A stretch of DNA of 60,319 bases from an uncultured Pelagibacteraceae bacterium. GTDB taxonomy: Bacteria > Pseudomonadota > Alphaproteobacteria > Pelagibacterales > Pelagibacteraceae. The stretch spans positions 1 to 60,319 of the forward strand of contig CACNXC010000007.1 of NCBI GenBank assembly GCA_902624315.1. The letters are read 5' to 3'. Both the position numbers and the translations under genes were made by a program. The notes beneath the pieces were generated by a model that was not told the DNA's origin, made no database searches, and saw only the letters and a program-made list of their open reading frames with translations. Positions 9,435 through 18,605 of the stretch are shown here, in pieces. Every line of letters starts with the position of its first letter. Within the stretch, counting starts at the first letter, position 1.

Positions 9435-10093
9435 AAGATATTGATCAAAAAATTATTAAATTTAATTATGATGGTAATTTTAAAGAAGATGATTTTTATG
9501 TATCAAAAAGTAACAAGCAAATATTTGATTTATTAAACAAATGGCCTAAATGGGAAAAAAATTTTCTTAATATTAGTGGTGAAAAATTCTCTGGAAAGAC
9601 ACATTTAATTAATATTTTTTTAAAAAAATATAAAGGAACTAAAATTGAGTCAAATTTATTATGTGATAATGATTTTAAAAAAATAAAAATCTTCCAAAAT
9701 ATTATTTTAGAAAATGTGTCTGAAAAGATAAATGAAAATTTATTTTTCACTCTGTGTAATATAGTTGAACAAGATAACAAATATTTAATAGTTACCTCAG
9801 AAAGTTCCATTGTAAATATTGATTTTAAGTTGAATGATTTGAAATCAAGATCAAAAAATTTTTTACTTCAAAATATTGATAAGCCTGATGATGAACTTTT
9901 ATTTGCTCTAATTTTAAAAAATTTATCTGATCGTCAAATATCAATAGATAAAAAATTAATTAACTATATTATTAAAAGAATTGATAGATCATATGGAAAA
10001 ATAGTTGATTTTATATATAAAATCGACGAAGTAAGTTTAAAAAAAAAAAGATCTATAAATTTAAGTACAATTAAAGAGGTGTTGGGAGAATAA
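9431..10093 (+). CDS. hdaA: DnaA-related regulator HdaA
   Basis: A 220-residue protein resembling the AAA+ part of DnaA without its DNA-binding domain, as in Hda/HdaA. Those proteins, with the beta clamp, stimulate hydrolysis of DnaA-bound ATP and prevent re-initiation. A Walker A loop is visible at about 50-57 (GEKFSGKT), with typical spacing to ILENVSEKINENLFF in the Walker B area and the C-terminal helical lid (DRSYGKIVDFIYKID). The start is taken as the ATG at 9431, overlapping the stop of the previous gene; an ATG at 9419 is possible. It is directly followed by aspS. Confidence 0.75.
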   Translation: MKDIDQKIIKFNYDGNFKEDDFYVSKSNKQIFDLLNKWPKWEKNFLNISGEKFSGKTHLINIFLKKYKGTKIESNLLCDNDFKKIKIFQNIILENVSEKINENLFFTLCNIVEQDNKYLIVTSESSIVNIDFKLNDLKSRSKNFLLQNIDKPDDELLFALILKNLSDRQISIDKKLINYIIKRIDRSYGKIVDFIYKIDEVSLKKKRSINLSTIKEVLGE

Positions 10094-11872
10094 TTGAATA
10101 AATATAGAAGTCATAATTGTAACGAACTAAGAAAAAAAAATGTTGGGAGTAATATTTTACTTTCAGGCTGGATTAATAAGAAGCGTGATCATGGAAATCT
10201 TTTATTTTTAGATTTACGTGATAACTATGGCATCACACAATGTATAGTAGATAAAGAAAATAAAAATTTTAAAGATTTAGAAAAATTACAACTTGAAACA
10301 GTTATTAATGTAGAGGGTAAAGTAATTAATAGATCAACTGATACAATCAATAAAGAGATAGAAACAGGAGAGATTGAAGTCACTATCGAAAATTTTGTTA
10401 TTTTAGGTAATTGCAAAGAATTGCCAATGCCTGTTTTTAGTGATCAAGAATATTCTGAAGAAATCAGATTAAAATATAGATATTTAGATTTAAGACGAAA
10501 AAAAATTCATGAAAATATTATTTTAAGATCAAAAGTTATTTCGTTTATCAGAAATGAAATGAATAAATTTGGTTTTTTAGAGTTCCAAACACCAATATTA
10601 ACTTCATCAAGTCCTGAGGGAGCAAGAGATTTTCTTGTGCCAAGTAGATTGAATCCAGGTAAGTTTTATGCTTTGCCACAAGCACCTCAACAATTTAAGC
10701 AACTCATAATGGTTTCAGGTTTTGATAAATATTTTCAAATCGCCCCATGTTTTAGAGATGAAGATGCTCGTGCTGATCGAAGTCCAGGAGAGTTTTATCA
10801 ATTAGATTTGGAGATGTCTTTTGTCGAGCAAGAGGACGTTTTCAAAGTCGTTGAACAATTATTAGTTAACACATTTAAAAAATTCTCAAAAAAAAAAATT
10901 ATAACAGAAAGATTTCCAAGAATTACTTATAAAGATGCTCTTTTAAAGTATGGAAGTGATAAACCTGATCTTAGAAATCCATTGATAATTGAGGATATAA
11001 CAGAAACTTTTACAAGAGAAGATGTTTCTTTTGATATCTTTAAAAAACTTGTGAAATCTGGCTCAAATGTAAGATGTATTGTTACTCAGAATACGAAAGA
11101 TAAACCAAGAAGCTTCTTTGATAATATTGATAGATGGGCCAAAGATGAGGGAGCTTCTGGTCTAGCTTATTTCACTATTGAAAATGGGATTTCTGCAAAA
11201 GGTCCAGTGGGTAAATTTTTTTCAAAAGAGTCTTTAGAGGAAATCATGAAAAAAACAGGTGCAAAAGTTGGAGATAGTATATTTATGGCTTGTAATAAAA
11301 AAAAGGATTTAGAGCGAATAACTAGTTTGGCTAGAGATAAAATTGCAAAAGACTTAAATTTAATAGATGATAATGTTTTTGCATTTTGTTGGGTAGTTGA
11401 TTACCCAATGTTTGAAAAAAACGATCAAACAAATAAAATTGAATTTAGTCACAATCCTTTTTCGATGCCGCAAGGAGATATCAAAAAACTTAACTTTGAA
11501 AAACCTTTGGATATGTTAGCCTATCAGTACGATATAGTATGTAATGGGATTGAACTTTCATCTGGCGCTATAAGAAATCATATTCCTGAACTAATGTATA
11601 AATTATTTGCTATTGCTGGTTATGATAAAGATCGAGTTGACGAAAAATTTAGTGGAATGATTAATGCTTTAAGCTATGGTGCACCACCACATGGGGGAAT
11701 TGCTCCTGGAATTGATAGAATAATAATGCTTTTGGCAAATGAAAAAAATATTAGGGAAGTAACTATGTTTCCCATGAATCAAAACGCTCAAGATTTAATG
11801 ATGAATGCTCCATCATCAATAGATGAGAAGCAATTAAAGGAGCTTAATCTAGCTCTCAAAATAAAAAAATAG
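10094..11872 (+). CDS. aspS: Aspartyl-tRNA synthetase
   Basis: Class II synthetase charging tRNA-Asp, possibly also tRNA-Asn if non-discriminating, as in many bacteria. The 592 residues have an N-terminal OB anticodon-binding domain (SGWINKKRDHGNLLFLDLRD), then catalytic motif 2 (FRDEDARADRSPGEFYQLD) and motif 3 (PPHGGIAPGIDRIIML), with the bacterial GAD insertion in between. Translation appears to start at a TTG codon immediately after the hdaA stop; the protein begins NKYRSHNC, matching the family start. Zero-base spacing suggests coupling to hdaA. It is convergent with the TSCPD gene. Confidence 0.97.
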   Translation: MNKYRSHNCNELRKKNVGSNILLSGWINKKRDHGNLLFLDLRDNYGITQCIVDKENKNFKDLEKLQLETVINVEGKVINRSTDTINKEIETGEIEVTIENFVILGNCKELPMPVFSDQEYSEEIRLKYRYLDLRRKKIHENIILRSKVISFIRNEMNKFGFLEFQTPILTSSSPEGARDFLVPSRLNPGKFYALPQAPQQFKQLIMVSGFDKYFQIAPCFRDEDARADRSPGEFYQLDLEMSFVEQEDVFKVVEQLLVNTFKKFSKKKIITERFPRITYKDALLKYGSDKPDLRNPLIIEDITETFTREDVSFDIFKKLVKSGSNVRCIVTQNTKDKPRSFFDNIDRWAKDEGASGLAYFTIENGISAKGPVGKFFSKESLEEIMKKTGAKVGDSIFMACNKKKDLERITSLARDKIAKDLNLIDDNVFAFCWVVDYPMFEKNDQTNKIEFSHNPFSMPQGDIKKLNFEKPLDMLAYQYDIVCNGIELSSGAIRNHIPELMYKLFAIAGYDKDRVDEKFSGMINALSYGAPPHGGIAPGIDRIIMLLANEKNIREVTMFPMNQNAQDLMMNAPSSIDEKQLKELNLALKIKK

Positions 11873-11873
11873 A

Positions 11874-12698
11874 TTATTTTTTACCTTTAAGATTTATCTT
11901 AACATCTGATAAATCAACTAAATTTTTCTTATAGTTATTTCTTACAAAACCTTTACTAGTAATATCTTTTACTATTTTCAAAAGTTGATTTTGATCATCT
12001 GAGTTTTGCTCATCAATATTTGAAATTTCCGAATTACCAATCGAAGGTGTATGTGCCAAATCTTCTCTATTTTGATAAGAAATCGCTAATTCTCTAAAAA
12101 TATAGTCTAGAATTGATGTTGCGGTTAAAATTCTATCATTTCCATGAACTTTACCGGAAGGCTCAAATTTTGTACCAACAAAAGCACTAATAAATTCATC
12201 TAGTGGGACCCCATATTGTAGACCTAAGGACACTGCTATAGCAAAATTGTTCATAAGAGCTTTCACCAATTCGCCCTCTTTACTTGTATCAATAAAGATT
12301 TCTCCAATTTTTCCATCTTCATATTCACCTGTATGTAAATATACTTTATGATCACCAATAGTTGCTTTTTGGATGTAGCCTTTTCTTCTATCTGGCATAC
12401 TAAATCTTTTTCCTGATTTTTCTGAATTATTATTATTTGACTTGATTATGTTTTCTAAATTTTTTGATGATGATTGGTCATTTTTGGCTACTACATCAAT
12501 TTTCTGATTTTCAACAATTTTTTTATTATTTGGATCTAAGCTTTTGGTTTTTCTATTATCAAGTTTAACGTCTAAGACTTCAAATTTACCATCGTCACGT
12601 TTTTCTAAATTTTTAAGCTCATTTTCATTAATGTCGTCTAAAAAATGATTTACTTTAAAAGTGCAAGTGTAATATGTTTCAACTAAATATTTTGCCAT
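11874..12698 (-). CDS. Stand-alone TSCPD-type protein, like the C-terminus of B12-dependent ribonucleotide reductase
   Basis: Residues ~100-215 closely resemble the C-terminal part of class II (NrdJ) ribonucleotide reductases of alphaproteobacteria: [20 protein letters not shown], then [20 protein letters not shown] and [16 protein letters not shown]. The catalytic barrel and the cysteines of a reductase are absent; the protein is only 274 residues and has one cysteine (C12). The N-terminal 50 residues form a separate small domain ([15 protein letters not shown]), joined by a low-complexity Asn/Ser/Lys linker (about 55-98). It may be an accessory or regulatory relative of the reductase; its function is unknown to me. 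A complete start at 12698 argues against it being a broken gene. Confidence 0.7.
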   Translation of the reverse strand: MAKYLVETYYTCTFKVNHFLDDINENELKNLEKRDDGKFEVLDVKLDNRKTKSLDPNNKKIVENQKIDVVAKNDQSSSKNLENIIKSNNNNSEKSGKRFSMPDRRKGYIQKATIGDHKVYLHTGEYEDGKIGEIFIDTSKEGELVKALMNNFAIAVSLGLQYGVPLDEFISAFVGTKFEPSGKVHGNDRILTATSILDYIFRELAISYQNREDLAHTPSIGNSEISNIDEQNSDDQNQLLKIVKDITSKGFVRNNYKKNLVDLSDVKINLKGKK

Positions 12699-12817
12699 TT
12701 AACCTCAATTAATATTTTAAATTTTATTTGAATAATGAATCAATTAATTTATATACAAAAACAAATTTTAGTCTAATTTAATTTATACAATTTTAAATTG
12801 AAAAAAATAATTTTATT

Positions 12818-13177
12818 ATGTTGACACTTTTAAAAAAAATTTTCACCTGGTGGAATCGAGATACTTTTGGAACCAGAATAAAAACAATTTTATCTGGTAA
12901 ATTAGTAGGTACAGATCATTTAGGAAATAAATATTACGAGTCTAAAAATGGAAAAAGATGGGTTATTTATGCTGCAGAAATTGACGCATCAAAAATACCA
13001 GTTGAGTGGTATTCATGGATACATTTTACTCATAATAAAATAGAAAATAATCATGAACTAAAAAAATATGATTGGCAAAAACCCCATCAAGAAAATTTAA
13101 CTGGCACGGAGTCAGCTTATTATCCAAATAAAAACAAAAATGCTATTCAAAAGAAATATAGGTCTTGGAAAGATTAA
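12818..13177 (+). CDS. NDUFA12-family complex I accessory subunit
   Basis: The 119-residue protein matches the B17.2/NDUFA12 family, a supernumerary subunit of respiratory complex I found in alphaproteobacteria and mitochondria. Diagnostic stretches are LLKKIFTWWNRDTFGTRIKT at the N-terminus, GTDHLGNKYYESKNGKRWVI, and IPVEWYSWIHFTHN. It is soluble and without a signal peptide, fitting attachment on the cytoplasmic side. The main nuo operon is not in the window. Its 3' end overlaps the DUF2155 gene by 38 bases in another frame, a pairing that recurs in alphaproteobacteria. Confidence 0.9.
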   Translation: MLTLLKKIFTWWNRDTFGTRIKTILSGKLVGTDHLGNKYYESKNGKRWVIYAAEIDASKIPVEWYSWIHFTHNKIENNHELKKYDWQKPHQENLTGTESAYYPNKNKNAIQKKYRSWKD

Positions 13178-13538
13178 ATTTAAATTATTTATATTTCTAA
13201 TTTTTATTATTAACTTTTCTGTATATTCTGAGCAAAATTTAGAAGGCAATTATACTAATATTAAAATTTTAGATAAAATTTCTTCGAAAAATATTTTGAT
13301 AAAACTTAAAAATGGAGAACCAAAAAAATATAAAGATCTTCTTATTAGAAGTATGAAGTGTAGAAATTCTGAATTTGATGATAATCCAGAAATTACAGCT
13401 TATATTCAAGTTAGTGATCTAACAAATAAAGACAAAGACGATGTGTTTGTTTTTAATGGCTGGATGTTTTCATCAAGCCCGTCCATAACTCCATTTGATC
13501 ACCCTGTATATGATATTTGGTTAGTAAGCTGTTATTAA
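13140..13538 (+). CDS. DUF2155 family exported protein
   Basis: A 132-residue protein whose C-terminal ~85 residues match DUF2155: LIRSMKCRNS, then VFNGWMFSSSPSITPFDHPV and YDIWLVSC. A hydrophobic segment at about 13-28 (FKLFIFLIFIINFSVYSE) acts as a signal peptide, so it should be periplasmic, with two cysteines that could form a disulphide. Its function is unknown. The start (ATG at 13140) lies inside the NDUFA12 gene; a later non-ATG start nearer the signal peptide is possible. The 3' end overlaps the convergent accC by four bases. Confidence 0.8.
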   Translation: MLFKRNIGLGKIKFKLFIFLIFIINFSVYSEQNLEGNYTNIKILDKISSKNILIKLKNGEPKKYKDLLIRSMKCRNSEFDDNPEITAYIQVSDLTNKDKDDVFVFNGWMFSSSPSITPFDHPVYDIWLVSCY

Positions 13539-14872
13539 ACTATCTTTTCATTATCAAGCCAACTCACATTAAAATCAGACTCGATAAATTTTTTATGACT
13601 TAAAAGTTTTTTGTGTAAAGGAATTGTTGTTGTAATACCCTCAATAACAAATTCATCTAATGATCTATTCATTCTTTGAATAGCCTCTCCTCTATTTCTA
13701 CCATGACAAATTAGTTTACATATCATACTATCATAATAAGGAGTTACTTTATAACCTTGAAATATTGCTCCATCTACTCTTGTCCTAAAACCAGATGGTT
13801 GATGACACATGCCGATTGTACCTGGAGATGGCTGAAAATTTTTTTCTGGATCTTCAGCATTTATTCTACATTCAATAGCATGGCCCCTAGGATTTATATC
13901 TGATTGTTTTAGAGCTGTTTCACCAGTAAAAGCAATCCATATTTGTTCTTTTATTATGTCTATTCCTGTAACCATTTCAGTAACTGGATGTTCAACTTGA
14001 ACTCTTGTATTCATTTCCAAAAAGTAAAATTTTCCATCCTCATAAATAAATTCGACTGTACCAGCTCCTTGGTAACCAATTTTTCTCACCATATTTACAG
14101 TTCTATCAAATAAATCTTTTCTAATTTCGTCGTTTAAAACTGGGCTTGGAGTTTCTTCAATTAATTTTTGATGTCTTCTTTGAACTGAGCAATCTCTTTC
14201 ATGTAAATGGATTGTTGCATTTTTTCCAGCTAAAATTTGGACTTCTATATGCCTTGGATTTTGAAAAAATTTTTCAATATAAACTTCGTCATTGCCAAAA
14301 TATTTTTTTGCCTCTGATTTTGCTGTAGAAAACATTGTCTCAAAATCTTCCTCTTTTTGAACAATTTTCATACCTTTACCTCCTCCACCTCCAGAGGCTT
14401 TAATTAAGACCGGGAAACCAATTTTTTTACACAACTCTTTTGCTGCAGCCACATCTCGAACACCACCCTCAGATCCCTCTATAACAGGCAATCCATTTTC
14501 TTTTGCAATTTTTTTTGCTTGAATCTTATCTCCCATCATTTCTATATGTTTTGCAGAGGCACCAATAAATTTGATTTTATTCTCTTCAAGTATCTTTGCG
14601 AAGTTTGCATTTTCAGATAAAAAACCATAACCAGGATGAACTGCCTCAGCATTAGTTAAATCTATAGCTGATAAAAGTGCAGGAATATTTAAATAACTAT
14701 TAGCCGGTTGATGAGAGCCAATACAAACACTTTCATCTGCTAATTTAACATGCATACTTTCTCTATCTACATCAGAATGAACAGCAACAGTTGATATTCC
14801 CCATTCTTTACAGGCTCTTATAATTCTGACTGCAATTTCCCCACGATTTGCAATCAAAATTTTTTTAAACAT
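13535..14872 (-). CDS. accC: Acetyl-CoA carboxylase, biotin carboxylase subunit
   Basis: ATP-dependent carboxylation of the biotin on AccB, the first half of malonyl-CoA synthesis. The 445-residue length is standard. The N-terminal domain starts FKKILIANRGEIAVRIIRAC, the ATP-grasp glycine loop is ASGGGGGKGMKIV (about 160-172), and the catalytic block is FLEMNTRVQVEHPVTE. It is preceded by accB with a one-base overlap, and aroQ lies before that. Carboxyltransferase subunits AccA and AccD are not in the window. Confidence 0.97.
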   Translation of the reverse strand: MFKKILIANRGEIAVRIIRACKEWGISTVAVHSDVDRESMHVKLADESVCIGSHQPANSYLNIPALLSAIDLTNAEAVHPGYGFLSENANFAKILEENKIKFIGASAKHIEMMGDKIQAKKIAKENGLPVIEGSEGGVRDVAAAKELCKKIGFPVLIKASGGGGGKGMKIVQKEEDFETMFSTAKSEAKKYFGNDEVYIEKFFQNPRHIEVQILAGKNATIHLHERDCSVQRRHQKLIEETPSPVLNDEIRKDLFDRTVNMVRKIGYQGAGTVEFIYEDGKFYFLEMNTRVQVEHPVTEMVTGIDIIKEQIWIAFTGETALKQSDINPRGHAIECRINAEDPEKNFQPSPGTIGMCHQPSGFRTRVDGAIFQGYKVTPYYDSMICKLICHGRNRGEAIQRMNRSLDEFVIEGITTTIPLHKKLLSHKKFIESDFNVSWLDNEKIV

Positions 14873-15303
14873 TATTCTAAAACGATAAGGGTTTGGCCAA
14901 ACTCAACAGGTTGACCATCAGCTACAAGTATCTTCTTTACTATTCCATCAGAACTTGACGGCACATGATTCATAGTTTTCATAGCCTCTACAATCATAAT
15001 AGTGTCACCTTTTTTTATCTTTTTTCCAACCTCTACAAATTTTTTAGCTCCAGGTTCAGGTGCATGGTAAGCAGTACCAATTATTGGCGATGTAACTTCA
15101 ATTCCAGATATATTATTTTGACTTTCTAAATTCTTATTTGAGCTTATTTCTTTAGATAATGTTTGATTTTTTTGATTATTGATTGAAATATTATTTTTTG
15201 AGACTTTTATTTTGGTATCTTTTTCAGTGTACTCCAATTCAGTAAGATTAAATTCATCCAAATAATCACTTAACTCTTTTATTATTTTTTTATCTATTTT
15301 CAT
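14872..15303 (-). CDS. accB: Acetyl-CoA carboxylase biotin carboxyl carrier protein
   Basis: Carries the biotin that shuttles carboxyl groups between AccC and the carboxyltransferase. The 143-residue protein has an N-terminal dimerisation part, a flexible Asn/Ser/Lys linker (about 38-68) and the C-terminal biotinyl domain, with the target lysine K109 in VEAMKTMNHV. The segment SPIIGTAYHAPEPGAKKFVE is the characteristic thumb region. It overlaps aroQ by 14 bases and accC by one, giving the aroQ-accB-accC order usual for alphaproteobacteria. Confidence 0.96.
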   Translation of the reverse strand: MKIDKKIIKELSDYLDEFNLTELEYTEKDTKIKVSKNNISINNQKNQTLSKEISSNKNLESQNNISGIEVTSPIIGTAYHAPEPGAKKFVEVGKKIKKGDTIMIVEAMKTMNHVPSSSDGIVKKILVADGQPVEFGQTLIVLE

Positions 15304-15739
15304 TTTGGATTAGCTTTTGCATTGAAATTATGGCTAAAATATAACCATCAGTATTAAGGCCAAATATTCCACCAGTAACTACGTCACTTATTAAAGATTT
15401 TTTTCGAAATTCTTCACGTTTGTAGATATTTGAAATATGTACTTCAATAATAGGTTTTTTAAAAATTTCTAAAGCATCTCTAATTGCAACTGAGGTGTGA
15501 GTAAATGCAGCGGCATTAATAATAATCCCATCAAACTTTTCTCTAGCATTTTGTATTAGATTAACCAATTCCCCCTCAACATTTGATTGTGCAAATTCAG
15601 TGGAAAGTCCCAATTCTTTTGATTTTGCTATGCATTCTTTTTTAAGTTTGTCAAAAGTAATCGATCCATATTGTGATTGTTCTCTTTCACCTAATAGATT
15701 AATATTTGGACCATTAATAATAATTATTTTATTGTTCAT
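15290..15739 (-). CDS. aroQ: Type II 3-dehydroquinate dehydratase
   Basis: Third step of the shikimate pathway, dehydration of 3-dehydroquinate. The 149 residues show the type II pattern: NGPNINLLGEREQSQYG near the start, with the catalytic arginine and tyrosine, GIIINAAAFTHTSVAIRDAL in the middle, EVHISNIYKREEFRKKS with the catalytic histidine, and GLNTDGY near the C-terminus. It leads the aroQ-accB-accC operon. Its start is only 16 bases from that of the divergent thiS, so the two promoters must overlap or lie inside coding sequence. Confidence 0.96.
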   Translation of the reverse strand: MNNKIIIINGPNINLLGEREQSQYGSITFDKLKKECIAKSKELGLSTEFAQSNVEGELVNLIQNAREKFDGIIINAAAFTHTSVAIRDALEIFKKPIIEVHISNIYKREEFRKKSLISDVVTGGIFGLNTDGYILAIISMQKLIQNENR

Positions 15740-15755
15740 TCAGCTTTTATATACG

Positions 15756-15968
15756 ATGAAAAAAAAAATAAAAATAAAATTAAATGGAAAATTAAAAACT
15801 ATCAATAATAAATCAACATTATTCAATATTGTTCGAAAAAACAAAATTCCATTAGCGAAAGTTGCTATTGAATTAAACCAAGAAATAGTGGATAAAAAAA
15901 AAATTAAAAATATCGACCTTAAAAATAATGATAAAATAGAAATTGTTCATTTTATTGGGGGTGGTTAA
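15756..15968 (+). CDS. thiS: Sulphur carrier protein ThiS
   Basis: A 70-residue ubiquitin-like protein ending in FIGGG, the diglycine-type tail that is adenylated and thiocarboxylated to carry sulphur for the thiazole ring of thiamine. I use the ATG at 15756; the open frame extends further upstream into aroQ, but that part is antisense to aroQ. The next gene, thiG, begins two bases after the stop. ThiF, ThiO/ThiH and ThiC are not nearby. The product is very basic, like most small proteins here. Confidence 0.88.
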   Translation: MKKKIKIKLNGKLKTINNKSTLFNIVRKNKIPLAKVAIELNQEIVDKKKIKNIDLKNNDKIEIVHFIGGG

Positions 15969-15970
15969 AA

Positions 15971-16744
15971 TTGAAAAAAGATAAACTTATTATTTCTAAG
16001 AAAAATTTTAGTTCTAGACTTATTGTTGGAACTGGTAAGTATAAAAGTATGCATGAGTGCGCCAAAGCAATCAAATTATCTGGAGCTGAAATAGTCACAG
16101 TTGCTGTTCGAAGAGTAAATATTACCGACAAAAAAAAACCACTATTGATGGATTATATAAATCCTAAAAAAATTACTTACCTTCCAAATACCGCTGGTTG
16201 TTTTAATTCAAAAGAAGCATTAAGAACTTTAAGATTAGCACGAGAGATTGGTGGATGGAAATTAGTTAAACTTGAAGTTTTAGGTGATAAAAAAAACTTA
16301 TTTCCAGAAATGATTGAAACACTTAAATCTACGGAGATATTAACTAAAGAGGGTTTTCAAGTTATGGTCTATTGTAATGATGATCCTTTAATGGCAAAAA
16401 GATTAGAAAATTCTGGAGCCTGCGCAATTATGCCTTTAGCTGCTCCAATAGGCTCCGGTTTAGGTATAATTAACGATACTAATATTAAGATAATAAGGAA
16501 GCAAACAAAATTACCATTAATAATTGATGCTGGGCTAGGACAAGCCTCAGATGCAGCTATAGCTATGGAGCTAGGATGTGATGGGGTTTTAGTAAACACT
16601 GCAATTGCTAAAGCAAAAAAACCATTTCAAATGGCCTTAGCATTTAAAAATGCAGTTATTGCTGGTCGTCAATCTTATTTATCTGGAAGAATAAAAAAAA
16701 CTCTATACGGAAATCCATCTTCACCAAAGTCTGGAATTATTTAG
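15971..16744 (+). CDS. thiG: Thiazole synthase ThiG
   Basis: Forms the thiazole phosphate of thiamine from deoxyxylulose 5-phosphate, ThiS-thiocarboxylate and an imine of glycine. The 257-residue barrel has the Schiff-base lysine K100 in VKLEVLGD and the phosphate-binding regions [13 protein letters not shown] and [19 protein letters not shown]. Translation seems to begin at a TTG codon at 15971, two bases after thiS, giving [20 protein letters not shown]. It overlaps the convergent RNase E gene by eight bases. Confidence 0.95.
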   Translation: MKKDKLIISKKNFSSRLIVGTGKYKSMHECAKAIKLSGAEIVTVAVRRVNITDKKKPLLMDYINPKKITYLPNTAGCFNSKEALRTLRLAREIGGWKLVKLEVLGDKKNLFPEMIETLKSTEILTKEGFQVMVYCNDDPLMAKRLENSGACAIMPLAAPIGSGLGIINDTNIKIIRKQTKLPLIIDAGLGQASDAAIAMELGCDGVLVNTAIAKAKKPFQMALAFKNAVIAGRQSYLSGRIKKTLYGNPSSPKSGII

Positions 16745-18512
16745 CTTTTTTATAATATTTTCTTTTTCTAAAAGTTTTCTTTTTAAATTTCTTCTTATCT
16801 TTTAATTCAATAACATTATTTACTTTTTGCTCCTCAAGATTTTTTAATTTTTCAAATTGTTCAATAAGTTCGATAGTTTTCTTAGATTTATTTTTTATAT
16901 CTATAATATATTCAGGAATTATTAAACTATTATCAGATATTATATCTATTTTCATTTTATTCTTTTTTTCAAAGTAAGTAAGGTCCTCAATAAAATTTTC
17001 TTTTAGAAAATCAGAAATTTTTTTACAAACCTTTAAATCTACAAATTTAGCTTTATTTAAAACTGCTTTTAATTCAACTAATTTAAGAATTTTTAACGCA
17101 AAAGACTCATCTGTTAGTTTGATATTCCATTTAACCGCACTTTCTCTTAATCTCTGTCGAGACATTTCTAAAAGACCAAAATTCGATATTCTTCCAATTT
17201 GAATTCTTGCTCGATCAGATCTACACTTTTCTTTTAGTCTTCTTTCTACTAATCTTCGATTACCATAACTAAGCATGTCAATAAAATCTATTATGATAAG
17301 TCCTGACAAATCTCTTATTTTTATTTGTCTTGCTATTTCATCTGCTGCTTCAAGATTTGTATCTAAAGCAGTGCTTTCCACATTTTTTTGTTTAATTGAA
17401 CTTCCAGAGTTAATATCAATGGAAACCAAGGCCTCTGTAGGATTAATTACCAAGTAACCACCTGAGTTCAATTTTATTTCACTTTCAAATATTTGATTTA
17501 ATTTCTGTTCAATCCCTTCCTCAATAAATAAAGGTTTTTTTCCTCTGTATTTTTTTATTTTTTTTACATGAGAAGGCATCATCATTTTCATAAAATTTTG
17601 AGCTTTTTTATAACCTTCATTACCTTCAATAATTATATTTTTTGTGTTTTCATCATACATATCTCTTAAAGTTCTTTTAATTATTTCACTTTCTTGATGA
17701 ATCAATGAAGGCGCTATTGAGCTTAAGGCATTTTCTTTAATTTGATTCCAATTATTAATAAGTGTATTTAAATCATGATTAATTTCATTTTTAGTTTTGT
17801 TACTTCCGGCGGTTCTTACTATTAGTCCCATTTCTTTTGGGATATCAATTTCATTTAAAATACTTCTTATTTTTTTCCGATCCGCAGGATTAAAAATTTT
17901 TCTCGAAATCCCTCCACCTTTAGGTGTGTTAGGCATTAAAACTATATATTTGCCCGCAATAGAAATAAAAGTACTTAAAGCAGCACCTTTTTGACCACGC
18001 TCATCTTTTATAACCTGAACTAAAATTACTTGATTGGGCTTTATTACCTCCTGGATTTTGTATCTTTTAAATCTAAATTTACTTTCATATTTTTTTTCTT
18101 TTTCATTTTCTAAATTTTCTTTTCCCTCTGGATCTTTTTTTTCCAAAGGATCCTCAATTTCTAATTTGCCCTCAGCTAAATTTTCTTCCTCTTTGGCTTC
18201 AACCTTCTTTGATAGTTCCTCTCGGACTCTTTCCTCTTCTTGTTTTATTTTTTCTAAATCACTTTGTGGAATTTGATAATAATCAGACTGAATATCGTTG
18301 AAGGATAAAAAGCCGTGACGTTCTCTCCCAAAGTCAACAAACGCAGCTTGCAAAGATGGTTCTATACGACTTACTTTACCTAAATATATATTATTTTTTA
18401 TAAGATTATTTTTTATACCTTCATACTCATAATCTTCAATTTTTTCACCTGATTTGAGTACAATTCTAATCTCGTTTGGATGCGAAGCATCGATATATAA
18501 ATTTTTTTCCAT
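16737..18512 (-). CDS. rne: Ribonuclease E/G family endoribonuclease
   Basis: Single-strand endonuclease for mRNA decay and rRNA/tRNA maturation. I start it at the ATG at 18512 ([15 protein letters not shown]), which fits the family better than an in-frame ATG 23 codons upstream; this gives 591 residues. The split S1 domain is visible at [20 protein letters not shown], with the acidic Lys/Glu insertion common in alphaproteobacteria. The catalytic aspartates lie in SIDINSGSS and LIIIDFIDM. After [15 protein letters not shown] the usual Cys-Pro-x-Cys zinc-link is missing. The C-terminus is a short basic tail without a long degradosome scaffold. Confidence 0.92.
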   Translation of the reverse strand: MEKNLYIDASHPNEIRIVLKSGEKIEDYEYEGIKNNLIKNNIYLGKVSRIEPSLQAAFVDFGRERHGFLSFNDIQSDYYQIPQSDLEKIKQEEERVREELSKKVEAKEEENLAEGKLEIEDPLEKKDPEGKENLENEKEKKYESKFRFKRYKIQEVIKPNQVILVQVIKDERGQKGAALSTFISIAGKYIVLMPNTPKGGGISRKIFNPADRKKIRSILNEIDIPKEMGLIVRTAGSNKTKNEINHDLNTLINNWNQIKENALSSIAPSLIHQESEIIKRTLRDMYDENTKNIIIEGNEGYKKAQNFMKMMMPSHVKKIKKYRGKKPLFIEEGIEQKLNQIFESEIKLNSGGYLVINPTEALVSIDINSGSSIKQKNVESTALDTNLEAADEIARQIKIRDLSGLIIIDFIDMLSYGNRRLVERRLKEKCRSDRARIQIGRISNFGLLEMSRQRLRESAVKWNIKLTDESFALKILKLVELKAVLNKAKFVDLKVCKKISDFLKENFIEDLTYFEKKNKMKIDIISDNSLIIPEYIIDIKNKSKKTIELIEQFEKLKNLEEQKVNNVIELKDKKKFKKKTFRKRKYYKKAK

Positions 18513-18605
18513 AACATTTTTTTTGATTGGTTCATAAATTATTAAAATTTTGTTTGTATTCTTGTGCCTTATCTTTAACAAATTCCCTTATATAATGGAA
18601 ACAAA

